Translations under genes and position numbers: made by a program | Shown here: positions 35,901 through 46,083 of the stretch, piece by piece | How positions within the stretch are numbered: the stretch's first letter is position 1 | Layout of the letters: each line of letters starts with the position of its first letter | Source of the DNA: CAIKLP01 sp965279595 | GTDB lineage: Bacteria; Bacteroidota; Bacteroidia; Sphingobacteriales; Sphingobacteriaceae | Direction of reading: 5' to 3' | DNA length: 64,000 nt | Assembly (NCBI GenBank): GCA_965279595.1 | Contig: OZ257246.1 | Location: forward strand, 2,046,001 to 2,110,000 | The notes under the pieces: model-generated | Seen by the model: only the letters and a program-made list of their open reading frames with translations | Told to the model about the DNA's origin: nothing | The model's database searches: none

Positions 35901-38900
35901 TTGAATTCAAAATCATTCTGATATTACCTGAACTTACATCAGCATTAGAAGGAATATAGATTGCATTTAATGAATTTGCATTTGGGAAAAAGGTACCTGT
36001 GCCATTTGAAACCCAAGTACCTGAACTAGCGCCAGCAAAGATATTACCATTTAAAAATACAGAATCTTTATTTGCACACACAGTAATATTTTGTCCAGCA
36101 ATAACTCTTGGAGCTGGACTAATTATTATTATTGAAGAATCATTAGAATTTAAACAGCCACCTAAATTTCCTATCGTTAATTTCAATGTAACTTGCCTAT
36201 TGCTGGTGTCAATTACTGATGGAAGATATGTAGCATTTAATGTAGTATTATTTGGTATAAATGAACCACTACCAGTGGTTGTCCATAATATACTAGTGCT
36301 TACACCATTGATAATTGGTTGTAAATTTACTGAAGAATTATTCGCACAAACATTGAATGTATCAGTTAAATTTATTTGAACAGCTGGAACGATAGTAACT
36401 GTTATGCTATCTGAAGCACTTAAACAGGTATTGTTTGTGTTTCCTGTTGAAGTCAGATAAAGTTTGAATGAACTTAATAATTTATCTGCAGCACTAATTA
36501 AATAAATTGCATTTAAACTACTATCATTTGGACTGAATTGTCCAGTTCCATTGGTTGTCCAACGACCGGTAGTAGCACCTTGGTTAACAATTCCACTTAA
36601 ATTAATTTGAGATTCATTGGCACAAACGCTTTGATTTACTCCAGCATCAACTATTGGAATTGGAGTAAATAAATATTGAATTTGGCTACTATCTAAAACA
36701 CAAGTTCCTATATTACTTGGAAGTAAGGTGAATAAAACATTTCCATTTATTAAATCATTTATTCCTGGTTGATAAGATGCATTTAAAGCTAAATTATTGG
36801 GTGTAAAAATACCATCCCCACTACTTTTCCAAAGGCCTGTATTACTTGCTCCTGTTACTAATCCAGATAAACCAATTGTCGGATTATTAATACATACACT
36901 ACCATTTAATCCAGCAACAATTATAGGAGCGGGAGTGAAGTTTATAGTCAAGCTATCAACAGTATTTGTACATGTTCCAGGTCCACCTATTGAAGTCAAA
37001 AATAGTTTTACTAATCCATTTGCAGTGTCTAAACTTGAAGGAGCATATGTTGCATTTAAAGTGGTATTATTTGGAAAAAATGTACCTGTTCCATTACTTG
37101 TCCAAATACCATTTGTAGTAGTTACCGTTACACTTCCGTTTAATTGTACTGTTGAAACATCAGCACATACTAACTGATTAGGTCCAGCATCAACAATTGG
37201 TACTGCAATAAAATTTAATAGAAATGTATCAGAAACTGGAATACATATACCATTTGAATTTCCAGTGCTTTCTAAAATGATATTGATATTACCAATTAAG
37301 TAATCATTATTACTTGGAATATAAGTTGCATTTAAATTATTAATGGAAGGTAAAAACGAACCGGTTCCATTACTTGTTTTCCAGATTCCAGTGCTTGCAC
37401 CATTTGAAACAATTCCATTTAATGAAACATTGGTATTCATACAAACTAATCTGTCCAAACCCGCATTAACTGAAGCGGCAGGTAGTACGAATATTTGCAT
37501 GCTGTCATTCAATGCAAGACAAGAATTTACTGTATGGTCAGTACTACTTAAAATTAATGTTACTGACCCATTATTAATATCGTTTGGTCCTAATGTATAG
37601 GTTATAATTAAAGCAGAATCATTTGGAAGAAAAGTGCCATCACCTGATAAACTTGTCCATTTAGCTTTAGTTATTCCTCCACCAATTGATCCATTAATAC
37701 TAACAGGTAAAATTGAATTTTCACATATTTGTTTATCAATGCCAGCATTAAGTATTGGGGCAAGAGTGAAATTAATAGTCAAGGAATCTCTTACTAATAA
37801 ACAAGTATTATTGCTATTGCCTGTTGAACTTAGAATGAGCGTGACAGTATTTAAATTTAAATCAGAAATACTTGGAACATAACTTGCAGCTAAGGTAGAA
37901 TCATTTGGCAAGAAAATACCGCTTCCTGTAGTTGTCCATTTGCCTTTATTGGCACCAGCACTTACAGTACCATTTAAATTTATCGTTAAATTATTTTTAC
38001 AAATACTTTGGTCTATACCTGCATTCACAATAGGGCCTGGAGTAATAGTTATTTGAACAAAATCAGAATCTGGATTACAAGAAATATTATTTGTACTCAC
38101 CAATCTAAGTAAAACCGAACCATTTAATAAATCAAGAGCTCCTGGAATATAAGAATTTATTAAATTAGTATTTACTGAATTAAAAGTGCCATCACCATTT
38201 GTTTTCCAAATGCCAGTTGTTGTTACACCAGTAACTGTTCCATTAAGTGTAATCAATGAATTATTAGCACAAACAATTTTATTTGGTCCAGCATTTACAA
38301 CAGTGGGGTTACTGATGTTGATATTGACAGTATCATTTACAAATGAACAAATAGTTGTAGCTACATTAGAAGTTAAAATCAATTTGAAATTCCCTGAATT
38401 TTTATCTGCTAATGATGGGATGTATTTTCCCTGTAATGCATTATTATTTGGCAAGAAAAATCCTGAACCTGTGCTCGACCAAATACCAGTTGTAACACTT
38501 CCTGTTATACTTCCATTTAATTGAATGGTATCTTGATTGAAGCAAAGATTTTGATCAGCCCCTGCTTGAATGACAGGGTCTAATATTATATGGTAAGTAA
38601 CCGAATCAACTACAGCAATACATGCATTGTTTGTATTTCCAGTGGATGTTAAAAATAATTTTACTGAACCATTCAGCCTATCTTGTAAACTAAAAATATA
38701 ATTAGCATTTAAGGTAGAATTATTGGGCGTGAAAATACCAGTTCCATTTGTTGACCAAATGCCAGTTGTAGCACCACCATTAATATTTCCATTTAAAGGA
38801 ATGAATGTATTTGCAGCACATATAGTATCGTTTAAACCCGCATCAACAATAGGTGAGGGGCTAATATTTACTTGAACAGTTACGGAATCAGAAGTACAAA

Positions 38901-41900
38901 TACCAATTGGGTCATCACTTACAAACCTTAATATAACAGTTCCATTAGTTTTGTCATTATTGCCAGCAGTATATGTTGTATTTGTAGTATTCGCATTTCC
39001 AAAAACACCATCTCCATTGCTTTTCCAACTGCCAGTTGTAATTGGCGAACCGACATTAAAACTTGCATCAATATTTACTAATGAATTATTCGCACAAACT
39101 GATTTTAAGTTTTGAGTAGTAGATAATTTCACCCAATTATTAATCGTAATTGTATTTGAAGCAGTGCTACTTGGGCATGTTCCAGATGCTGGAATAGTGT
39201 TGGTGATTGTATATGTTCCAGGAATGCTATTGTAAATATCTATTTCACCAGTATTTTGATTAATGAAAATAATATTCGAAGAATTAGAAGTGAAAAATCC
39301 TGCACTTGCTCCTAAAGCAAAAACAGGTAGCGCGTTTGCACTTCCTTTACAAAATGTGCCAGGATAACTAAAATTTGCACTTGGACTATTTGTTATATTT
39401 ATGGCTACTACACTGCTATCTGGACATGGTCCGTTTGTTTTAAATTTGACATTATAAATGCCTAAAGCACTTGTGGAGACATTGATACTACCAGTTGTTG
39501 AATTAAGTGTTAAGCCAGCTGGACTGCTCGTAAATATACCAGAAGAGCCCGTAGCTAAAATAGGAATTACGGGAGTTTTATTTGCAGGATCATCAAAACA
39601 AAATGTACCAGAAGAATAGGTAAACCCTGGATCATCACTATTACTAAAAGTAACACGCATGGTATCAATTGCAACAAGGCAACTTCCATTATTGGTTGAA
39701 GTAAGTATGAAAATGATACTACTTAATAACGTATCCGATGCATTAATTAAATAGGTTGCATTTTTTGTATTTGCATTAGGCACAAAAGTACCCGAACCAG
39801 TTGTTGTCCAAAACCCTGTTGTGGTGTTTCCACTAATTTGTCCATTCAAAAGAATAGAACTTTGAATTTTACATATGGGTTGATCCAAACCCGCATTCAC
39901 ACTGGCAGATGGAAGAATTGTTAATTGCAAAGTGTCAGTTACTACATTACATAAATTTCCACTGTTTCCTGTTGAATGCAGAACAATAAAAACATTTCCA
40001 TTAGAAATATCTGTAGCACTTGGCGTATAAATTGCGTTTAACGAATTTGCATTTGGATTGAATGTACCTGTTCCAGAAGTAGTCCATGTACCTGTGCTTG
40101 CCCCACCAATTACACTTCCATTCAAATTGACGGAGGTAATACTTGAACAAATACTTTTATCAATACCAGCACTTACAATTGGAGGAGGAATTATGGTAAT
40201 TGTAATGTTTGAAGAATCTGCATTACATAAGCCACCAGAATTACCAGTTGATTTTAATTTAATAATTACACTTCCATTTGTTTTATCCAAATTACTAAGT
40301 GTATAGGTTGTATTTAAATTTGTATTATTTCCAAAAATACCTGTACCATTTGATGACCAAATTCCAGTTGAAGCTCCTCCGTTAACAATTCCTGATAAGT
40401 TAATTATAGAAGAATTATTTGCACAAACTGTAACATTACTTCCAGCATTTACATTTGGCTTTGCTAAAATGGTCAATGAAGTTGAATCTTTTACTTGCAA
40501 ACATGTACCATTTGAATTACCTGTTGAGCTCAAAATTAAGGTAATATTAGATGCAAGTATATCCGCATTGCTTGGAATATAGGTAGCGTTTAATGTATTG
40601 CTGTTAGGTATAAAAACGCCTGTTCCTGTTGTACTCCAAGTGCCTGTTGTTGCACCTCCAGAAACAGTTCCATTTAAATTTATAGTTCCTAAATTATTAG
40701 AACATTTATTTATATCGGCACCTGCATTCACAATTGGTGAAGGACCAATTGTTACAAATAAAGTATCACTTACTGCAATACAAGTACCCCCAGTATTTCC
40801 TGTTGATGTAAGTATAAATCTAACACTTCCATTACTTATATCAGTTGCAGAAGGAGTATAACTTGCATTCAATAAATTGGCATTATTAATAATATTCGTT
40901 CCATTGCAGGTCCAAATACCAGTAGTTGCTCCTCCACTGATTAATCCATTTAAAGAAATAATTGAGTTATTTGCACATACTGTTTGATCTGTTCCAGCAT
41001 TAACAATTGGTGTTGGACTGTAGAAAATAACCATTGTATCTTTAACTGCCACACAAGTACCACCTGTGTTTCCTGTACTTGTTAAAATAATTGTGGTTGA
41101 ACCATTATTTAAATCAGTCGAACTAGGAGTGTAATTTGTATTGAGTAAATTTGCATTTCCAAATAAACCAGTTCCATTTGGACTTGACCAAGTGCCAGTA
41201 GTTGCACCAGCTGTTACACTTCCACTCAGTGTAACAATTGGATTGTTTTTACATACAGTTTGATTAAGGCCAGCATTTACAATAGGTGCAGGAGTAATTG
41301 TTAATGTCATAACATTATTAACAGCTATACAAGTTCCTGAACTATTACCTGTTGATGTTAAAGTAAAATTGATTGAACTGCTTAATTTATCCGCAGTACT
41401 TAATGTATAAGTGGTAATTAAACTATTTGCGTTTGCAAATGTACCTGTCCCAGAGGTAGTCCATGTTCCAGTTGTTGCACCACCAGAAACTGTTCCATTC
41501 AATGCAATTGCGTTTGCTGCATTAGCACAAATTGTTTGATTGCTACCTGCATTTACAATTGGAGATGGATTGATACTAATCAAAATTATTGCAGAATCTA
41601 TTGAACAATTTGTGATTCCATGATTTGTAGATTTTAATTTTAAGTTGACACTGCCAGAATTTATATCTGAAATACTTGGAAAATATACTGCACTTAGAGT
41701 GGTATTATTCGGACTAAAACTTCCAGTTCCTGAACTTGTCCAAATTCCTGCGCTTGCACCTCCTGAAATAATTCCATTAAGTTGTATACCTGCAACAATA
41801 TTATTTGCACAAACAGTTTGATTGCTTCCAGCATTTACATTTGGTGCAGCAGTAAAAGTTAATACTAAACTATCGCTAACTGCTGAACACAATCCGCCAG

Positions 41901-44697
41901 TATTTCCTGTAGAAGTGAGAATAAGTTGTATAGGTAAATTAGAATTAATATCTGCAATACTTGCTGTATAATTAGTTGTTAAAGAATTTGGAGAACTGAA
42001 AGTTCCAGTACCAGTTGTAGTCCAGGAACCAGTAGTTGCTCCAGCTGTTACTGTACCTGTTAAAGAAATGGTACCAATATTGTTTTTGCATTTTACAATA
42101 TTAACTCCAGCATTCACTATAGCTTTTGCTGCAATTGTAAAAATAACTGTATCTCTTACTGTGTTACATAATCCACCTGTATTTCCAGTTGAGCTCAAAA
42201 CAAATGTTACGGAACCATTGAGAATGTCATTTGCAGAAACATTATAAGTTGCATTTAATGTTGTATTGTTTGGGCTGAATGTGCCAGTTCCGTTGGTTGT
42301 GCTCCAAATTCCTGTACTAGCTCCCGCTGAAACACTACCACTTAAATTTATAGTAGTGTTGCTTGCACAAATTGTTAAATCAATTCCAGCATTAACAATT
42401 GGACTTGGACTTATATTTAAAAATAAAGTATCTGAAACAGCAGTGCAACTTCCAGCTGTATTTCCTGTAGAAGTTAATATAATTCTAATTGGAATATTTG
42501 CAACTATATCTGCAATACTTGGAATGTAATTACAAATTAAAGTAGTATTTGAAGGCAAAAATGAACCAGTTCCAGAACTTGCCCAAATACCTGTGCTTGC
42601 ACCACCATTAATTGTTCCAGATAAATTAAAATTTATATTGTTAGCACAATCTGTTTGATCTAAACCAGCATTAACAATTGGAGAATTAGTGAAATTAATT
42701 TGAACTGTATCTCTAACAACTAAACAAGTTCCAGCAGAATTTCCAGTTGAACTTAAAATTAAATCAACAAAGCCATTTGTTAGATCTAAATTAGAAGGAA
42801 CATAATTTGCATTTAGTGTTGTGTTGTTTGGGCTGAATGTTCCTGTTCCATTGGTTGTGGTCCAAATACCAGTAATTGCACCTGAAGTTACTGAGCCATT
42901 TAAAGTAATATTTCCTAAATTATTTTTACAACGAGTAATATTTGTTCCAGCATTAACAATTGGAGAATTAGTAATTGTAATCAGCATTGTGTCTCTAACA
43001 ATATTACAATTACCATTATTACTTGAACTTAAAATCAATTGTACTGTTCCATTAGTTCTATCAAGCACAGATGGAATATAAGTGGCATTTAAGGTAGTAT
43101 TATTTGGATTGAATGTTCCAGTTCCATTTGTTGTCCAAATGCCTGTAGTGGAGCTCCCAGTAACAGAACCATTTAAAAGCACATTGGAATTGTTTGCACA
43201 AACTGTTTGGTTGCTATTTGCATTTACTACAGGAGCAGCAGTAATGGTTAATGCTAAATTACTTATAACTGGATTACATAATCCATTATTGGTAGAAGTT
43301 AAAGTCAAAGTAACATTTCCCAGAAGTTTATCAGCGTTACTAGGAAGATAAGTAGCATTAAGTGTTATATTATTTGGGTTAAATGTTCCCGTTCCTGAAG
43401 AACTCCAGATTCCAGTAGTTGTGATACCACTCACACTTCCATTTAGTGTAACATTTGAATTATTTGCACAAACCGTTATAGGGTTACCAGCAATTACTAT
43501 CGGGGCATTTCTAATTCTAAAAAAAACCTGGTCGGTATCTGCTGGGCAAGTTCCATTACCTGTTGTGGTAAGGGTTAATAATGTTGTACCTGCAGTGATT
43601 TCAGCAGCACTGGGTAAATAAATTGCATTTAAAGTAGTATTATTTGGTGAAAATGTACCTGCTCCAGTACTTGTCCAAATGCCACCTGTTGCTGATTGTA
43701 TGCTACCTGATAATTGAATTGAGAAAGGATTTGTATTGTTACATTCTATTCGGTCAACAGGAGCTGTGGCAATTATTGTTGAAGGAAACGCAGTTACCAC
43801 AACTGTATCAAAAGCAATAGGGCAGCTTGTGGCGTCATCAATAATTACAGAATAAGTTCCAGCAGTTGGAGCAACAATACTTTGAGTGGTTTGTCCAGTG
43901 CTCCATGTATAAGAAAAAGGAGCTAAACCTCCAACTCCAGTTGCAGTTAAAGATGAACCTAAAGATCCAAAACAGATACTTGCATTTTTTGGTTGGATAT
44001 CCGCAGATAATGTATTGATAAATTGGACCCTAACTGTATCACAAATTATATTGCCAACACAAGCTCCAATTGGCGTACCACAAACCTCATAATCTACGAA
44101 TGCTGGAGCACCAGGAGCAAAGTTAACAGAAATGGTGTCTTGGCCAGAAGTGGCAGATAAATAAGCATCATATAACGGGTTATTTGGTACAGATCTCCAA
44201 GTAATTGTATTTTGTTGGTAACCAGAAGAGAATATAGTACCACTACAACCATCACTTACAACTGTTGGTGGTGAAACAGAAGGCTTGGCAATTGAAGTGA
44301 TTTTATATGAATTTGGATTATTTCCTGGTTTACAAAAAGTGATATTGAAAGGTCCAACTCCACTTAAACAAATGGCTTGCCCAACAGCAACTGGTACCCC
44401 ACAATTTACTTGATAAAATAAAGCACCTGGAGGCGCTCCACCAGAGGCTATATCAAATTTTATTCCTTGAGCACCTGGATCTAAAGTGATAATAAACTCA
44501 ATACACCTATCGGGGTTACTAGAGCCACAACATTGATTGCTTCTTGAATTAGAATTACTAATCCAAACACTATCAGGGTTGCCGGTAAGGTTCGCAACTT
44601 CAAAAGGCACATTGTTTGGACAAATACGAGTTTGCGCATTGGCAGTAATGCTGCCAAATAATATTAATATTGGAAGGACAAAGCGTAAGCTGTGCAT
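32992..44697 (-). CDS. Giant modular surface protein with T9SS type B sorting domain (SprB-like adhesin)
   Basis: This 3901-residue protein has a signal peptide (cut near NAQTR), an N-terminal region of ~230 residues with several Cys, an SprB-repeat-like unit (YTWSTGQTTQSIVAPTAGTY), then 32 copies, by hand count, of a ~92-residue module (residues ~302-3480). Two FSYPGTFC-type modules lie after copy 15 and a second SprB-like unit (YFWSNGETTPNIEVGPGIYY) after copy 31. Next come Ig-like domains and a PKD domain (FWDFGDGNTDTIKHP), and the end is a type B (gliding-associated) domain, FTPNGDGINDKFRIY to the C-terminus. Type B cargo is exported by the T9SS and fixed to the cell surface or moved along it. 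No stop or frameshift interrupts the frame. It is the last gene of a locus with a PorP/SprF protein. Confidence 0.92.
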   Translation of the reverse strand: MHSLRFVLPILILFGSITANAQTRICPNNVPFEVANLTGNPDSVWISNSNSRSNQCCGSSNPDRCIEFIITLDPGAQGIKFDIASGGAPPGALFYQVNCGVPVAVGQAICLSGVGPFNITFCKPGNNPNSYKITSIAKPSVSPPTVVSDGCSGTIFSSGYQQNTITWRSVPNNPLYDAYLSATSGQDTISVNFAPGAPAFVDYEVCGTPIGACVGNIICDTVRVQFINTLSADIQPKNASICFGSLGSSLTATGVGGLAPFSYTWSTGQTTQSIVAPTAGTYSVIIDDATSCPIAFDTVVVTAFPSTIIATAPVDRIECNNTNPFSIQLSGSIQSATGGIWTSTGAGTFSPNNTTLNAIYLPSAAEITAGTTLLTLTTTGNGTCPADTDQVFFRIRNAPIVIAGNPITVCANNSNVTLNGSVSGITTTGIWSSSGTGTFNPNNITLNATYLPSNADKLLGNVTLTLTSTNNGLCNPVISNLALTITAAPVVNANSNQTVCANNSNVLLNGSVTGSSTTGIWTTNGTGTFNPNNTTLNATYIPSVLDRTNGTVQLILSSSNNGNCNIVRDTMLITITNSPIVNAGTNITRCKNNLGNITLNGSVTSGAITGIWTTTNGTGTFSPNNTTLNANYVPSNLDLTNGFVDLILSSTGNSAGTCLVVRDTVQINFTNSPIVNAGLDQTDCANNINFNLSGTINGGASTGIWASSGTGSFLPSNTTLICNYIPSIADIVANIPIRIILTSTGNTAGSCTAVSDTLFLNISPSPIVNAGIDLTICASNTTINLSGSVSAGASTGIWSTTNGTGTFSPNNTTLNATYNVSANDILNGSVTFVLSSTGNTGGLCNTVRDTVIFTIAAKAIVNAGVNIVKCKNNIGTISLTGTVTAGATTGSWTTTGTGTFSSPNSLTTNYTASIADINSNLPIQLILTSTGNTGGLCSAVSDSLVLTFTAAPNVNAGSNQTVCANNIVAGIQLNGIISGGASAGIWTSSGTGSFSPNNTTLSAVYFPSISDINSGSVNLKLKSTNHGITNCSIDSAIILISINPSPIVNAGSNQTICANAANAIALNGTVSGGATTGTWTTSGTGTFANANSLITTYTLSTADKLSSSINFTLTSTGNSSGTCIAVNNVMTLTITPAPIVNAGLNQTVCKNNPIVTLSGSVTAGATTGTWSSPNGTGLFGNANLLNTNYTPSSTDLNNGSTTIILTSTGNTGGTCVAVKDTMVIFYSPTPIVNAGTDQTVCANNSIISLNGLISGGATTGIWTCNGTNIINNANLLNASYTPSATDISNGSVRFILTSTGNTGGTCIAVSDTLFVTIGPSPIVNAGADINKCSNNLGTINLNGTVSGGATTGTWSTTGTGVFIPNSNTLNATYIPSNADILASNITLILSSTGNSNGTCLQVKDSTSLTILAKPNVNAGSNVTVCANNSSIINLSGIVNGGASTGIWSSNGTGIFGNNTNLNTTYTLSNLDKTNGSVIIKLKSTGNSGGLCNADSSNITITIIPPPIVSAGIDKSICSSITSVNLNGSVIGGASTGTWTTSGTGTFNPNANSLNAIYTPSATDISNGNVFIVLHSTGNSGNLCNVVTDTLQLTILPSASVNAGLDQPICKIQSSILLNGQISGNTTTGFWTTTGSGTFVPNANTKNATYLINASDTLLSSIIFILTSTNNGSCLVAIDTMRVTFSNSDDPGFTYSSGTFCFDDPANKTPVIPILATGSSGIFTSSPAGLTLNSTTGSINVSTSALGIYNVKFKTNGPCPDSSVVAINITNSPSANFSYPGTFCKGSANALPVFALGASAGFFTSNSSNIIFINQNTGEIDIYNSIPGTYTITNTIPASGTCPSSTASNTITINNWVKLSTTQNLKSVCANNSLVNIDASFNVGSPITTGSWKSNGDGVFGNANTTNTTYTAGNNDKTNGTVILRFVSDDPIGICTSDSVTVQVNISPSPIVDAGLNDTICAANTFIPLNGNINGGATTGIWSTNGTGIFTPNNSTLNANYIFSLQDRLNGSVKLFLTSTGNTNNACIAVVDSVTYHIILDPVIQAGADQNLCFNQDTIQLNGSITGSVTTGIWSSTGSGFFLPNNNALQGKYIPSLADKNSGNFKLILTSNVATTICSFVNDTVNINISNPTVVNAGPNKIVCANNSLITLNGTVTGVTTTGIWKTNGDGTFNSVNTNLINSYIPGALDLLNGSVLLRLVSTNNISCNPDSDFVQITITPGPIVNAGIDQSICKNNLTINLNGTVSAGANKGKWTTTGSGIFLPNDSTLAASYVPSISDLNLNTVTLILSSTGNSNNTCLLVRDSLTINFTLAPILNAGIDKQICENSILPVSINGSIGGGITKAKWTSLSGDGTFLPNDSALIITYTLGPNDINNGSVTLILSSTDHTVNSCLALNDSMQIFVLPAASVNAGLDRLVCMNTNVSLNGIVSNGASTGIWKTSNGTGSFLPSINNLNATYIPSNNDYLIGNINIILESTGNSNGICIPVSDTFLLNFIAVPIVDAGPNQLVCADVSTVQLNGSVTVTTTNGIWTSNGTGTFFPNNTTLNATYAPSSLDTANGLVKLFLTSIGGPGTCTNTVDSLTINFTPAPIIVAGLNGSVCINNPTIGLSGLVTGASNTGLWKSSGDGIFTPNNLALNASYQPGINDLINGNVLFTLLPSNIGTCVLDSSQIQYLFTPIPIVDAGVNQSVCANESQINLSGIVNQGATTGRWTTNGTGQFSPNDSSLNAIYLISAADKLLSSFKLYLTSTGNTNNTCLSASDSITVTIVPAVQINLTDTFNVCANNSSVNLQPIINGVSTSILWTTTGSGSFIPNNTTLNATYLPSVIDTSNRQVTLKLTIGNLGGCLNSNDSSIIIISPAPRVIAGQNITVCANKDSVFLNGNIFAGASSGTWVSNGTGTFFPNANSLNAIYIPSNADVSSGNIRMILNSTGNTLGTCLSRSDTLFINITAAPIVQAGSNQTVCVNNSSIQLTGNINGGASTGIWTSSGTGIFLPNNAVLNPIYVPSPNDLTLSNVQLILTSFDHGLQFCNSVSDTMQLNFTLSPLITLVDTLLSCITDNSVNVISQISQGATTGVWISLGSGNFAPNNTDLNINYLPSAQDKLNGSVKLVLNSTGNTAGTCLSESDTVTIIFTPLIFTDEDDTIQVCKNNLIIQLNGNITGGSNTGRWISSGTGNFIPNDTTLNAQYILSSNDTLGNNILLRLLSTNNGGCDTSESKLLIDFLPAPKVFSGPDLNICSNSGLANLSGVIIGAASKGIWTSTGTGTFLPNDTILNPVYIPSSADFNSGQITLRLTTRDHTINSCNSEFDEMNINLYVSATVSAGQDRYVCYNDTSVLLFANASGANPFRYFWSNGETTPNIEVGPGIYYIRIQDINDCIPTYDTVVVYAVDTNIIAKAGNDSTICIKTDSVLLNGQILGFNQGHWQGLGVFSPDSDALNAVYYPTITEKTQGFFDLILIPSDETGCTFTNDTIRFNFLNVPSENINGPNVVCLANAISNYQTNLVIGQNYNWIATGGTILGSNTNNTVSVQWGAAGGTLTLNISNVTGCDTTLTMNVSNVGMLKPSIVGTLSVCNNSALQQIYSVNNNIGNTYAWSCSNGSVISGQNSNNATIQWLGSGQLIITETGNLGCEIKDTIDFIFSPLLASTISLSDASGCAPLDVNFNINTLNPEPLIYKWIINEDTLIQKNPNYQFQNPGNYPVQFILSNGTCTDTTNTNITVFEDPIAEFNYLNAPTDSLDFPTDTLWIFNTSEINADYFWDFGDGNTDTIKHPIHKFNQAGSYQIVLRVTDRTTGCVSYFTRPFTLEVNSNLNSPTVFTPNGDGINDKFRIYEKNLRNFRILIFDRWGSIIYTSNDPNFEWDGTYNGNECTVGAYVYHIIAIGEDNSDFIRTSIISIVR
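34255..43795 (-). repeat. 32-copy ~92-residue protein module array within the giant adhesin gene
   Basis: Each unit runs like VNAGxxQTVCANN, then xxxLNGxVSGGATTGIW, TSSGTGTFxPNNTTLNATY, IPSxxDxxNGSV and LILTSTGNTxGTC, ending in a DTLxxxI strand. Nearly every unit has one Cys after the start and one in the GTC turn, which could form one disulfide per module outside the cell. Units are 88-95 residues and differ clearly from each other at DNA level, so the array is old rather than newly expanded. Copy number is a hand count; borders are approximate. Confidence 0.85.
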
Positions 44698-44769
44698 TGG
44701 GGGTTTTTGTTGTTAATAAATTGCTGTTTTACGGATTTAGCCGTCAATAAGTTGTGTTATTTCATTGAT

Positions 44770-46083
44770 TTATGGTTTAATATTGGTACTCTCTTGCCAT
44801 TCAACTAAATAAATATCGTCTTTTCCTTTACCACCTTGTCTATCTGATGAAAAAAATGACAATTGGAGTTTTTCGGAGAAAATATAAGAAAAATCATCAA
44901 AAGAACTATTGATTGGATAGCCTATATTCTTTACTTTGCTAAAGTTGTTATCGAAAATAACAGCTTCATATATATCCAAACCACCTAATCCAGAACGTCC
45001 GGAACTTGAAAAATAAAGAACCGAATCGTTTAAAAGACTAGGATATACTTCTAAACCTGTTGTATTAATTTTGCTTCCCAAATTTATTGGTTTTGATAAT
45101 TTTCCATTTTCATCAATATCGCTATAGTATAAATCATAAGATCCATATCCTCCACGCATATCTGATGAAAAATATAATCGATTTCCTAGTTTATTTAAAC
45201 ATGGATGAATCATTGAGTAATTGATATTATTTTGGATATTGCTATCTACTCTTTGCCATCTTTTCCCAACTAATTTTGCTTCTTTTATTTGCATTCTATT
45301 CACAAATTCTTTGGCTTTTATTTGATATTTTTTTTTGGGGTTACTTTCTAATTCAGTATAGGTATAAAACATTTTGTTTTCTTCTTGATTGAAAGTAGGG
45401 AAAAAAGAATGGTAACCATTGTTGATGTTCACATCAAATGATTTAGCACGTTGAAATGTTAATTTCTGATTCTGTTTTTTATAGGCAATAGAGAAAATTT
45501 TAAAATAAGAATTACCGGTCCATGAATCTATCAAATTGGCATTTCCTAATTTTCTATTTGAACTAAAATAAATTTGATTTCCACTAATTGATATTCCTAT
45601 ATCTGAAAATTTGCTATTGAGTTCTTTTAAATTTTCTATTTTTACTGATAAAGGTTGTTGAATTAATTTGCTTGCATTTAAACATGATTTAATACAAGTA
45701 TCAACATATTGAATATTGTTAGGTTGGTAATTTTTATAAAATGTATATTGATACTCGGCTTCATCATATTTACCCAATCTAAATAACATTTCAGCGTAAT
45801 AAAATATTGAAGTAGCTGAATAATATGGAATATCCAATGCTCTTTCATAAAACTTACATGCCTCTTTATATTGATTAGTTAATCGATAACAATCAGCTAA
45901 TTGTTCAATTGTTTCTAATTTACTGCCTTCATTTAAGCCATTTAAATACAAAGGAATTGCTAATTCATATTCAAAATTATCATAATGGTTTTTGGCCTTA
46001 TTCAAATCCTTTTGAGCATAAAGTTTTTGATCAATAAATATTGAAATTAAAATGAGTAGTATGAAAGTTATATTTCTCATCAC
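44770..46083 (-). CDS. TPR and PD40 propeller protein of the adhesin locus (PorE-like, no OmpA domain)
   Basis: The 437-residue protein has a signal peptide (cut near QKLYAQKD), TPR helices (residues ~25-135, with AIPLYLNGLNEG and ACKFYERALDIPYY) and PD40 blades (ISISGNQIYFSSNRK, LNKLGNRLYFSSDMRGGYG, LLNDSVLYFSSSGRSGLGG, LQLSFFSSDRQGGKGKDDIY). This matches the front part of PorE/SprE-like T9SS proteins, which carry an OmpA-type domain at the C-terminus; here the protein stops after the propeller. Its ATG overlaps the stop of the PorP/SprF gene by one base. Role as a periplasmic partner in secretion is inferred from context. Confidence 0.82.
   Translation of the reverse strand: MMRNITFILLILISIFIDQKLYAQKDLNKAKNHYDNFEYELAIPLYLNGLNEGSKLETIEQLADCYRLTNQYKEACKFYERALDIPYYSATSIFYYAEMLFRLGKYDEAEYQYTFYKNYQPNNIQYVDTCIKSCLNASKLIQQPLSVKIENLKELNSKFSDIGISISGNQIYFSSNRKLGNANLIDSWTGNSYFKIFSIAYKKQNQKLTFQRAKSFDVNINNGYHSFFPTFNQEENKMFYTYTELESNPKKKYQIKAKEFVNRMQIKEAKLVGKRWQRVDSNIQNNINYSMIHPCLNKLGNRLYFSSDMRGGYGSYDLYYSDIDENGKLSKPINLGSKINTTGLEVYPSLLNDSVLYFSSSGRSGLGGLDIYEAVIFDNNFSKVKNIGYPINSSFDDFSYIFSEKLQLSFFSSDRQGGKGKDDIYLVEWQESTNIKP

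Noticed and set aside
35999..43621. Series of plus-strand frames of 60-130 codons inside the giant adhesin gene
   Set aside because: They recur at the same place in each repeat unit, in antisense to a strong coding frame, and look alike only because the repeats look alike. They are shadows of the adhesin.
34255..43795. Regular repeats that might be taken for a CRISPR array or tandem satellite
   Set aside because: Period is about 276 bases, units differ at DNA level and keep one reading frame throughout, so they are protein modules.
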